This document shows positions 9,044 through 15,910 of a DNA stretch of 64,000 nucleotides, in pieces; within the stretch, counting starts at the first letter, position 1, and each line of letters opens with the position of its first letter. Location of the stretch: the NCBI GenBank assembly GCA_046160345.1, contig JBJXGO010000194.1:1-64000 (forward strand), read 5' to 3'. The notes beneath the pieces are model-generated. The model ran no database searches. It was not told the DNA's origin and saw only the letters and a list, made by a program, of their open reading frames with translations. This DNA is from M3007 sp046160345 (GTDB lineage Bacteria > Bacteroidota > Bacteroidia > Chitinophagales > Saprospiraceae). Position numbers and translations under genes: made by a program.

Positions 9044-9727
9044 TCAACGGATTATAGCCATCTGTGCCCCAAAATTCATGCGCAAGGTTGGGATATACTT
9101 TGGCCCATCGGCGTACAGATCATATATTTCAGGATTTTCACTCCAAACAATCGAAGGGCGTGCTGTAAGCCGAAAGCCTTCGGTTCGAAACAAATTGAAC
9201 CCAATACCGAAAGTAAAAGTGGTGGTTCTTTTTTTGATCAGTTCATCGTGCCGTAGTTCGTAAGGCCAGGGTTGCTTGACCTCCGCGCCACTAAACACCA
9301 AGCGATCCTGGGTGCCAGAATCAAAAAAATCAATCGTCATGCCTGCATTCAAAAACACACATTGACAGCGATGAACCCTGACTTCAGCCTTCAAGGGCAC
9401 CGTCCAGTAGGCAGGTTTAAACTCCCGAATATTCGTGAGATAGTACGTCACGATTGCGCCACTTTCTTCCCGCTGCACAGTTTGACCTGTACTCACCCCA
9501 TATTCGTAGTCCTGGTAATATTTTCGCCCAATTCCTGCACCAAAAGCAAGCGAACCGATGGGTATTTCCAACTGAAAACTTGGAATAAACCTTGGTTTGA
9601 AACCATCGGTGAGTTGGCTCACGTCAAAACTCATTTCAAGTCCTCCAATCAGTTTGCCAAAATCTCGCTGGGAAAATGCCCATTGAGCGAGACAACAAAG
9701 GGCGATAATAAGGGATGTTTTTTTCAT
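9044..9727 (-). CDS. Predicted outer-membrane beta-barrel protein
   Basis: A 227-residue protein with a clear signal peptide (MKKTSLIIALCCLAQWAFSQ). The mature part alternates short amphipathic strands rich in aromatic residues, as in small PorT/OmpW-like barrels of Bacteroidota (for example RFIPSFQLEIPIGSLAFG and the C-terminal YIPTLRMNFGAQMAIIR). No specific family was recognised. A TATCTTTG -7 box (9747-9754) precedes it, so it is probably monocistronic. Confidence 0.7.
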   Translation of the reverse strand: MKKTSLIIALCCLAQWAFSQRDFGKLIGGLEMSFDVSQLTDGFKPRFIPSFQLEIPIGSLAFGAGIGRKYYQDYEYGVSTGQTVQREESGAIVTYYLTNIREFKPAYWTVPLKAEVRVHRCQCVFLNAGMTIDFFDSGTQDRLVFSGAEVKQPWPYELRHDELIKKRTTTFTFGIGFNLFRTEGFRLTARPSIVWSENPEIYDLYADGPKYIPTLRMNFGAQMAIIR

Positions 9728-9746
9728 AATTTGGCTGTATTTGGTT

Positions 9747-9754
9747 CAAAGATA
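9747..9754 (-). promoter_or_regulatory. Putative -7 box for the beta-barrel gene
   Basis: The minus strand reads TATCTTTG, matching TAnnTTTG, 19 nt before the ATG at 9727. No clear -33 TTG. Confidence 0.4.
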
Positions 9755-9884
9755 ATAGAAGGCTTCGTTACGCTGCTTCCCATTGGCAACAGATATTCTC
9801 TACAACTGGCAAAGGGCGGAGTTTTTTAGGTAGGGGTGGGGAATTATTCGATCAGCACAAAGCCTGCCCACAAATAGGGATTAG

Positions 9885-10013
9885 GTTCTTTTTCTTGTTG
9901 ATGGCAAGGACGCCAACAACGAAAAAAACGCCAACAAGTACTTGGAAGAGCAAGCCTACAACCAAAGCGTACTTGATGTGTACAGCTCCCGTCTGGAAGA
10001 CAACTCTCGTTGA
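9885..10013 (+). pseudogene. Possible C-terminal remnant of a lost gene
   Basis: In the 412-nt gap before the winged-helix gene one frame reads as plausible protein for 42 codons after a stop at 9882, containing VDGKDANNEKNANKYLEEQ and YSSRLEDNSR before a TGA at 10011. It has no start codon of its own and no promoter. It may be the 3' end of a deleted gene; the parent family was not recognised. The rest of the gap (9728-9884, 10014-10085) shows nothing convincing. Confidence 0.3.
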
Positions 10014-10085
10014 TTGAAAAATTTTACGTGGCGGAAAAACAATTAATATCTGTTATCGCGATATTCGATAATTTTTTTTAAGCAT

Positions 10086-10116
10086 TTGAATATCAATTCA
10101 TAAATTCCTACATTTG
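10086..10116 (+). promoter_or_regulatory. Strong Bacteroidota-type promoter (TTG-N20-TACATTTG)
   Basis: TTG (10086-10088), a 20-nt spacer and TACATTTG (10109-10116) match the -33/-7 consensus exactly. The start codon of the winged-helix gene lies 23 nt downstream. Confidence 0.7.
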
Positions 10117-10139
10117 CGTATCGAGAATTCTGATAATTT

Positions 10140-10658
10140 ATGAACAACAAAGCAATTCCAACACTCCGGCCTCAAGATCTGGTGATCCTGTTAAAGCTGA
10201 TCCTGGAAGAGGGAAGTGCATGGAATCAAATTTCCCTGGCCAAGTCTCTTTTCATTAGCCAGTCCGAAGTAAGTGCATCTTTGAAAAGGTCTGCCTACGC
10301 CCGTTTATTGCAAAACAAAGGCAAAGAAGTAGCCCGACAGCCTTTTATGGATCTATTGCAATATGGCGTCCCATTCATGTTCCCACAACAACCGGGGGTG
10401 GTCGTCCGGGGTATCCCAACGGCGCATAGTGCGGAACCGCTCGTACAACTCATAAGCAGCACAGAAAACTACGTTTGGCCGTACGCCAAAGGCCACATGA
10501 GGGGGCAAAGTATTTTGCCCCTTTACCCCTCGGTAGTACTGGCAGTCGAGCTGAACCCTCAATTGTATGAATACCTGGCCCTGATTGATGCAATACGCGT
10601 TGGGCGAGCCAGGGAAAAAAATTTAGCATTGGAATTATTGAGAACGAAAATATGCTAA
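10140..10658 (+). CDS. Winged-helix (MarR-like) protein, partner of a nucleotidyltransferase
   Basis: A 172-residue protein. Residues ~10-60 (LRPQDLVILLKLILEEG, then WNQISLAKSLFISQSEVSAS) form a probable winged HTH. The remainder contains PLVQLISSTENYVWPYAKG and AVELNPQLYEYLALIDAIRVGRAREKNLA and is not recognised. The next gene overlaps its end by 7 nt and encodes an AbiEii-like nucleotidyltransferase, now broken. Such HTH plus nucleotidyltransferase pairs occur in toxin-antitoxin-like or abortive-infection loci (AbiEi/AbiEii being the best known), so this may be the antitoxin or regulator. That role is inferred from context only. Confidence 0.7.
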   Translation: MNNKAIPTLRPQDLVILLKLILEEGSAWNQISLAKSLFISQSEVSASLKRSAYARLLQNKGKEVARQPFMDLLQYGVPFMFPQQPGVVVRGIPTAHSAEPLVQLISSTENYVWPYAKGHMRGQSILPLYPSVVLAVELNPQLYEYLALIDAIRVGRAREKNLALELLRTKIC

Positions 10659-11082
10659 AGAATACCACCATCAACAGAATGGCAACTGTTAAGGTTGCAA
10701 AGGCTTTAGGCGAACTCAATCGAGAGGTTGTTTTCGTAGGTGGCGCTATGGTTAGCTTGTACATTGACGATTCATCTGCCGAGGATATTAGGCCCACCAA
10801 AGACATTGACCTAACTTTTGAGATCACAACGATCCGCCAGCTGGAAGACCTACGGCAATCTCTTAGCGAAAAAGGGTTTCATGAACAGGTGGATTCCAAT
10901 ATTATATGTCGGTTTATGATCGTGATGACGTGAAAATTTACCTTGTTGAAAGTATAAGGAAAATACTAAAAGATGAACGAATTATGAATGCCTTGCCAGG
11001 TCAGCTGTATTTTGACGGGGCAGACGAACGCATGGAAATAATTATTGCTAAAATGAGTGCCATTGCCAATAGCGCGCCATAA
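10652..11082 (+). pseudogene. Broken AbiEii-like nucleotidyltransferase (frameshift plus internal deletion)
   Basis: The 5' part (10652-10933, 93 codons) has nucleotidyltransferase features: EVVFVGGAMVSLYIDD and RPTKDIDLTFEI (the DxD metal-binding motif), then IICRF before an early stop. A second frame from about 10906 to 11082 reads DRDDVKIYLVESIRKILKDE and ends NALPGQLYFDG...MSAIANSAP, which resembles the C-terminal end of the same family. The two parts are one frame apart, and the expected central ~100 residues seem to be missing. Most likely the gene suffered a frameshift and a deletion and is inactive. The intact upstream HTH gene overlaps its start by 7 nt. Confidence 0.65.
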
Positions 11083-11163
11083 CTTGATATCTATACCCTC
11101 AGCTTTTAGCTGCCTTAATTCACTGGAAAAATCTCGGAGGCCAGTTACCCAAACCATCCCACC

Positions 11164-11547
11164 ATGAAAAAAATCGCCCTCTCGCTCACTATCCTCTCCT
11201 TTTTTTTCTGCTACCTCGAATGGGGAAGCAACCAGTCATCCTTTATCTACGAGGTCGCCTATCAGGTTCTTTTTCAGGCAGATAGCTACCAGAGTAACTT
11301 TTCCCACCCCCTCATTTTGCTGCCTTTTGTCGGGCTGCTGATCCTGTTGGTGCTGCTATTTCAAAAGTCGCCTCAGAGGCGCTGGGTGATAACAGGGCTG
11401 CTTTTGCCGGGCATTTTGGTGCTGTTCATATTGCTGGTCGGTATCCTTGCCGGGAATATCAAGATCACTGCTTCTACTGTGCCGTTTTTGGCTTCGGCGG
11501 CGTGGGGGCTGTGGTTGTTTGGTAGGAAAAATTCCGCGAATGAGTAG
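11164..11547 (+). CDS. Small predicted membrane protein
   Basis: A 127-residue hydrophobic protein with about four transmembrane helices: residues 3-18, 44-65 (LILLPFVGLLILLVLLF), 72-95 (WVITGLLLPGILVLFILLVG) and 102-119. No family was recognised. It starts with ATGAAAAAAATCGCC and sits alone between the accessory genes and the Bro-N gene on the opposite strand. It could be part of the accessory patch or an old chromosomal gene. Confidence 0.6.
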   Translation: MKKIALSLTILSFFFCYLEWGSNQSSFIYEVAYQVLFQADSYQSNFSHPLILLPFVGLLILLVLLFQKSPQRRWVITGLLLPGILVLFILLVGILAGNIKITASTVPFLASAAWGLWLFGRKNSANE

Positions 11548-11605
11548 GGATATTTTGCTCTACCTGATCCGAGCGCGAGGCGGAGTCTGCCTTGTTTGAA
11601 ATCTC

Positions 11606-12460
11606 TCACTCCTTTTTATTCCCGATTTCCAAGGTCTTTTTCTTAGCCTCAGCAATTTGCCCTTTGAAATTTTGGGCAGATACCACTTTGTCACCAGTGC
11701 TTTCTTCGTAAGCATCTAGTGCTTTGCCAGCAGCAGTGCCGCCTTCAATAGCGGCGCCTTTATTTTCTTCAAAGCCTTGCGCATCTTTTTTAATGGCACT
11801 TTGTCGAGTGCCTTCTTCACCCAGCATTGTAAAGATGAGTTCAAGGTTAGTCATGTGATCCCGCAGATTTTCTCGCTTCAAGCCTTTGAAGTCTTTGTAC
11901 TCGGATGGAACTAGTCCAAAGGTTGCCCGGCTGATTTCTGCCGTTAGAATGGAATATTCCATGCCCTCTTGTACGCCTCTTATCTTCCATTCGTCTGTAA
12001 GTTGGCCGCGAATAGCGATGGTTTGGAGACGAGTTTCAATCCATTTTTCATCATAACCAAGTTCACGGTAATATTGCCGTGCCCGTTCTGCCGCGAGTTC
12101 GGGGTTTTCTATTTCCTGAATGCGTTCGTATCCAACCTTGGCCAGCCAAAGTTTAAAAGGCTCGGCTTTGGGAGAAGGTATGGATTGTATGATACGAAAC
12201 ATAGTTTCTGTGTTGGCACACTCAGTTTCGCGCATCTTCCCGTCCTGGGCGATCATTTTGAACTGGCGACAATTTGTCGACAGTTGAACCCCGCTAGATT
12301 TTTCTTCACGTTCTTTCAAGCGATACCAATAGTCCCTCGGTTTGGTGCTTTCAGCAAGCACCTCAATTACGTCAACGACAGCAAACCACCACTCTTCCAT
12401 ATGCCATATCCGGCGGATTTGCCTTTCTTGAAATACGATGATTTTATCTTGTTCATTCAT
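11606..12460 (-). CDS. Bro-N domain (phage antirepressor / DinD-like) protein
   Basis: A 284-residue protein. The N-terminal ~110 residues match the Bro-N fold: KIIVFQERQIRRIW, WWFAVVDVIEVLAESTKPRD, YWYRLKEREE and a cysteine-containing stretch ending KMIAQDGKMRE, then SPKAEPFKLWLAKVGYERI. The central part (GELGYDEKW-like helix, QLTDEWKIRGVQEGMEYSIL) and the Ala/Lys-rich tail resemble DNA-damage-inducible protein D. Such proteins are frequent in prophages and accessory islands and bind DNA. No other phage gene is nearby, so this is probably a domesticated or isolated accessory gene. Confidence 0.82.
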   Translation of the reverse strand: MNEQDKIIVFQERQIRRIWHMEEWWFAVVDVIEVLAESTKPRDYWYRLKEREEKSSGVQLSTNCRQFKMIAQDGKMRETECANTETMFRIIQSIPSPKAEPFKLWLAKVGYERIQEIENPELAAERARQYYRELGYDEKWIETRLQTIAIRGQLTDEWKIRGVQEGMEYSILTAEISRATFGLVPSEYKDFKGLKRENLRDHMTNLELIFTMLGEEGTRQSAIKKDAQGFEENKGAAIEGGTAAGKALDAYEESTGDKVVSAQNFKGQIAEAKKKTLEIGNKKE

Positions 12461-12556
12461 GGTTAAGTTCTATTAGGTTTTCAAATTAATCGTTTCAAAG
12501 GTAGTGTATTTGCGTCATAAAAAATTACAATTTGTTTGATATTTATTCAAAAAAAC

Positions 12557-12597
12557 ACAAAACCCCCGCCTCGCAAAACGCGAAACGGGGGTTTTGT
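12557..12597 (-). terminator. Rho-independent terminator of eno
   Basis: A 12-bp perfect stem (ACAAAACCCCCG / CGGGGGTTTTGT) with an 17-nt loop, followed on the minus strand by a U-rich run. It lies 19 nt beyond the eno stop. Confidence 0.85.
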
Positions 12598-12615
12598 CCC
12601 ATTTACCAATCCTCC

Positions 12616-13899
12616 TCACACCCCAAAAATCGCTCTGCCCAAATACGTCGCCGCATCGCCCAATTCTTCTTCGATACGGAGCAGTTGGTTGTACTTCGCA
12701 ACCCGGTCGGAGCGCGAAGCCGAACCGGTTTTGATCTGGCCGGTGTTCAGTGCCACTGCGAGGTCGGCGATGAAGGTGTCTTCTGTTTCGCCGGAACGGT
12801 GACTCATCACCGAAGTGTAGGCGTGGCGTGTGGCAAGGTTCACCGCGTTGATGGTTTCGGTGAGCGAGCCGATCTGGTTGACTTTAATAAGGATAGAATT
12901 GGCGATCTTTTCGTCAATGCCGCGCTGAAGGCGTTCCACATTGGTCACAAACAAATCGTCGCCCACGAGTTGGATACGATGGCCGAGGGTTTCGGTCATG
13001 AGTTTCCAGCCCGTCCAGTCGTCTTCCGCCAGGCCGTCTTCGATGGAGTAGATCGGGTAGCGATTGCACCAGTCTTTCCAGTACGCTACCATGTCTTTGG
13101 AAGAGTAGCGTTCGCCGCTGGATTTTTTAAACACGTATTCGCCCTTTTCAGCGTCGTAGAACTCAGAAGCAGCCGGATCGAGCGCGATAACAATGTCGTC
13201 CAATGGTTTGTAGCCAGATGCCTCGATGGCAGTCATGACCATTTGGATGGCTTCTTCGTTGTCCTTGATACCCGGAGCGAAGCCGCCCTCGTCGCCTACG
13301 TTGGTAGAATAACCTTTGTTCTTGAGCACTTTTTTCAGGTGGTGGAATACCTCCACGCCCATGCGCAAACCTTCGCTGAAGGTATTAGCGCCCACGGGCA
13401 TGATCATAAATTCCTGAAAATCAATCCCGTTGTCAGCATGTGAGCCTCCGTTCAGGATGTTCATCATCGGTACGGGGAGCACATGGGCGTTCACACCACC
13501 GAGGTATCGGTAAAGCGGCTGACCAAGTTCTTCGGCAGCAGCACGTGCAACAGCAAGACTAACACCAAGAATGGCGTTTGCGCCAACCTGACTTTTGGTG
13601 CGGGTACCATCCCGGTCAATCATCAGGCGGTCAATGCGGATTTGATCGCTCACTTCCTGTCCGATAAGTTCCGGGCGAAGGATGATTTCCACGTTTTTCA
13701 CGGCGCGGCGCACGCCCTTGCCCAGATAGCGGTCTTCATCGTCGCGCATTTCCAGGGCTTCGTGTACACCTGTACTTGCGCCACTTGGTACGGCTGCTCG
13801 GCCAATGAAGCCCGCTTCGGTCCAAACTTCTGCTTCAATGGTAGGGTTGCCTCGGCTATCGAGGATCTCTCTGGCTAATACTTCGCGGATTGCGCTCAT
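12616..13899 (-). CDS. eno: Enolase
   Basis: A 427-residue protein of full family length. Recognisable are AREILDSRGNPTIEAEV at the N-terminus, PSGASTGVHEALEMRD, the catalytic-loop MNILNGGSHADNGIDFQEFM, the metal ligands in ALDPAASEF, SIEDGLAEDDW and QLVGDDLFVTN, and SHRSGETEDTFIADLAVAL. It converts 2-phosphoglycerate to phosphoenolpyruvate in glycolysis. Upstream lie a well-formed promoter (14027-14059) and, between promoter and start codon, a heptamer-repeat hairpin that would form most of the 5' UTR. Terminator at 12557-12597. Monocistronic. Confidence 0.98.
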   Translation of the reverse strand: MSAIREVLAREILDSRGNPTIEAEVWTEAGFIGRAAVPSGASTGVHEALEMRDDEDRYLGKGVRRAVKNVEIILRPELIGQEVSDQIRIDRLMIDRDGTRTKSQVGANAILGVSLAVARAAAEELGQPLYRYLGGVNAHVLPVPMMNILNGGSHADNGIDFQEFMIMPVGANTFSEGLRMGVEVFHHLKKVLKNKGYSTNVGDEGGFAPGIKDNEEAIQMVMTAIEASGYKPLDDIVIALDPAASEFYDAEKGEYVFKKSSGERYSSKDMVAYWKDWCNRYPIYSIEDGLAEDDWTGWKLMTETLGHRIQLVGDDLFVTNVERLQRGIDEKIANSILIKVNQIGSLTETINAVNLATRHAYTSVMSHRSGETEDTFIADLAVALNTGQIKTGSASRSDRVAKYNQLLRIEEELGDAATYLGRAIFGV

Positions 13900-13913
13900 G
13901 TTGATTGGTGAAT

Positions 13914-14020
13914 GGTTATTGGTTGATTGGTTATTGGTTACTGGTTGATTGGTTATTGGTTGATTGGTTATTATCCCTGATCAACCAGTAACCAATAACC
14001 AATCAACCAATCAACCAATT
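13914..14020. repeat. Heptamer-repeat array forming a long inverted repeat upstream of eno
   Basis: Alternating TTGGTTA / TTGGTTG / CTGGTTG-type heptamers on one side and their complement on the other. A perfect 28-bp inverted pair is 13921-13948 with 13981-14008, loop 32 nt of further heptamers. Related arrays are at 23438-23517 and 56034-56170. The promoter of eno lies just outside it, so it is probably transcribed as leader RNA. Confidence 0.9.
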
Positions 14021-14026
14021 AAGCCA

Positions 14027-14059
14027 CAAAAGTAGTTTTACTTTATCATTTTAGTCCAA
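14027..14059 (-). promoter_or_regulatory. Promoter of eno (TTG-N22-TACTTTTG)
   Basis: On the minus strand TTG (14057-14059), a 22-nt spacer and TACTTTTG (14027-14034) fit the Bacteroidota promoter consensus. Transcription would begin near 14020, just before the heptamer hairpin. Confidence 0.6.
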
Positions 14060-14077
14060 CTACTACCAAACGGGGCT

Positions 14078-14689
14078 TCATTTTATTGCACAATTTAGCA
14101 TCTTCTCCCCTTCGATAAAGCCTTCCAGCACGTCGCCAATTTGCACGGGACCAACCCCAGCCGGGGTGCCGGTGAAAATATAATCGCCTTTTTGAAGCGT
14201 GAAATATTTGGAAAGGTACACAATCAGGGTTTCAAAAGGGAAAATCAGGTCGCGGGTATGGCCGTCTTGTACCACATTTCCATTTTTTTTAAGTTGGAAA
14301 TGAATGTCTTTCTGGTTTTTCAAATTTTCCAAGGGAATGAACTGGCTCAAGGGCGCCGAACGGTCAAACCCTTTGGCAATTTCCCATGGATGTCCTTTTG
14401 ATTTGAGTTTGTCCTGCAAGTCCCGGGCGGTGAAATCTATGCCAAAAGCCACGGCATCGATGTACCTGTGTGCAAATTCGGGTTGTACGGAGCGGCCATT
14501 TTTGCAAACACGAAGCACAATTTCTCCCTCATAATGAAGGTCTTGTGTAAAATCAGGATGGTAAAACGGCCGATTTGCAAGCAACAATGCAGTAGGTGGT
14601 TTCATGAACACCAATGGTTCAGAAGGCACAGGGTTATTTAGTTCTTTGGCGTGGTCAACGTAGTTTCTTCCGATGCAAAAAATTTTCAT
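14078..14689 (-). CDS. Fumarylacetoacetate hydrolase (FAH) family protein
   Basis: A 203-residue single-domain FAH protein. It shows MKIFCIGRNYVDHAKEL, EPLVFMKPPTALL, the metal-binding EGEIVLRVC (ExE), a later GIDFTARDLQ, KGFDRSAPLSQFIPL, and YIFTGTPAGVGPVQIGD. Members hydrolyse or decarboxylate acylpyruvates or oxaloacetate using Mg2+; the exact substrate cannot be told. It is the last gene of a probable operon with the YdeI/DUF1905 protein (14-nt gap) and an outer-membrane protein. Confidence 0.92.
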   Translation of the reverse strand: MKIFCIGRNYVDHAKELNNPVPSEPLVFMKPPTALLLANRPFYHPDFTQDLHYEGEIVLRVCKNGRSVQPEFAHRYIDAVAFGIDFTARDLQDKLKSKGHPWEIAKGFDRSAPLSQFIPLENLKNQKDIHFQLKKNGNVVQDGHTRDLIFPFETLIVYLSKYFTLQKGDYIFTGTPAGVGPVQIGDVLEGFIEGEKMLNCAIK

Positions 14690-14703
14690 GGGAGCGTCTT
14701 GCT

Positions 14704-15183
14704 TTATTTGTCGCTTGGATTTTTTTTATTGTTCAACAGCATTTCAATGGTCTTTGCTATACGGTTTTGTCGCGTTTCTGGTCGTTTTGCCTCATTGATC
14801 CATTGTACATACTCCTTTCGGTTAGTGTAGGAAAGTTTGTTGTAATAAGCATGAGCTTCCGGATTTTGGTTAAACAAAACAGTGAGTTCGGATGGCAATT
14901 CCACCACACGCTCCTCTGTATCAAGTTGTACTGTGACATGCACCGTGTCGCCTGCGTTTTTTCCGATCAATTTACGGATGTCTTTACGTACCAGCAAAAA
15001 ATGACAATGATGTCCCATTTTGGCAAGACTTCCTCTGTAGGGCACGCCGTCGAAGGTCACTTTTACTTTCACTTGTCCGCGTACGCCATAAATTTCTTGT
15101 ACGTCGTAGGGAAAATTGACGGAAAGTGCTTCTATACCTTCTAGTGAGTCCAAAACGGCATCAAATTCTAGTATATCCTTCAT
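14704..15183 (-). CDS. YdeI/OmpD-associated family protein with DUF1905 domain
   Basis: A 159-residue protein. The N-terminal half matches DUF1905 (FPYDVQEIYGVRGQVKVKVT, FDGVPYRGSLAKMGHHCHFL, KDIRKLIGKNAGDTVHVTVQ); the C-terminal half is the YdeI/OmpD-associated helical region (SYTNRKEYVQWINEAKRPET, NRIAKTIEMLL). The ATG at 15183 (MKDILEF) was chosen because the longer frame would overlap the upstream gene's 3' end. The function of the family is poorly defined. It sits 10 nt after the OMP gene and 14 nt before the FAH gene. Confidence 0.88.
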   Translation of the reverse strand: MKDILEFDAVLDSLEGIEALSVNFPYDVQEIYGVRGQVKVKVTFDGVPYRGSLAKMGHHCHFLLVRKDIRKLIGKNAGDTVHVTVQLDTEERVVELPSELTVLFNQNPEAHAYYNKLSYTNRKEYVQWINEAKRPETRQNRIAKTIEMLLNNKKNPSDK

Positions 15184-15193
15184 TTTCAAGTGT

Positions 15194-15805
15194 TTAAAGT
15201 CCGTAGGAAAGGGTGACTGCCCAAGCTGCATTTTTCAAGGTGCCAAACAACTCCTTTGTGGTGGACGTATCAATATTCTTAAGTCCGCGCGTGAGCCTGA
15301 AGTGCAGACCCAGCCCACCAAAATCAACCCCGGCCCCAGCCAGCCAGCCGTAGTCCAGGTCTTCAAAATTGGCCTTCGCCAAAGTCCCGGAAATACCTTT
15401 AATACTCCCATCCGCAGAAGCCAATAAGGAGGCATATCCGCCAGCGTGCAGGTTTAGGAAACCGAGCAAACGGTATTCGAGCGAGAGTGGCAATTCAAAG
15501 TAACTGGTTTTGAGATCGGTTCGGTTGCCCTTAACCAAATCATAGGCGCCTCCTTTGGTTGTAAAGAGCAGCTCCGGGCGGAGTGACATGCGACCTCTTG
15601 CCAGGGGAACTTGTACAAAAACACCGCCCGTAATGCCGAGTCGCGTTTTTTTATCTGAGGCGTTGGCATCGTCATAAAGATTAGAGCCGTTTACCCCCGC
15701 TTTGAATCCTAAACGCGTTCTACCGTCTGTCATTTGAGCATTTATCGGGCAAATCCAGAGTAAAAAGAAAATGGAGATGGGGAAAAGATTGAAAATCAGT
15801 TTCAT
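15194..15805 (-). CDS. Outer-membrane beta-barrel protein (porin-like, OMP_b-brl_2 type)
   Basis: A 203-residue protein. The start at 15805 gives the signal peptide MKLIFNLFPISIFFLLWI...INAQ. The mature part shows a typical small barrel: RLGFKAGVNGSNLYDD, FVQVPLARGRMSLRPELLF, YFELPLSLEYRLLGFLNLHA, GWLAGAGVDFGGLGLHFRLT and a C-terminal WAVTLSYGL ending in aromatic/hydrophobic residues. It is the first gene of the OMP-YdeI-FAH unit. Ligand or function unknown. Confidence 0.82.
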   Translation of the reverse strand: MKLIFNLFPISIFFLLWICPINAQMTDGRTRLGFKAGVNGSNLYDDANASDKKTRLGITGGVFVQVPLARGRMSLRPELLFTTKGGAYDLVKGNRTDLKTSYFELPLSLEYRLLGFLNLHAGGYASLLASADGSIKGISGTLAKANFEDLDYGWLAGAGVDFGGLGLHFRLTRGLKNIDTSTTKELFGTLKNAAWAVTLSYGL

Positions 15806-15868
15806 AGCTAGGATATTTTGTTGAAAGACAGACAAAAGTAGGCTGGAATATTGGAAAAGGGATAAAAG

Positions 15869-15905
15869 AAAAAGGCCGATTCGAGTTTCCACGATCGACC
15901 TTTTT
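15869..15905 (-). terminator. Terminator of the pseudouridine synthase gene
   Basis: On the minus strand AAAAAGGUCGAU pairs with AUCGGCCUUUUU (one G-U), followed by a U-rich run. It begins 6 nt after the stop at 15911. Confidence 0.75.
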
Positions 15906-15910
15906 ATTTT

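Noticed and set aside
12532..13443. 303-residue open frame antisense to eno
   Set aside because: It lies inside the well-conserved enolase gene, has no start signals of its own, and its composition is that of a shadow frame.
13914..14020. Considered as a CRISPR array or telomere-like repeat
   Set aside because: Units are 7 bp with no unique spacers, and no cas gene is in the window; a CRISPR is excluded.
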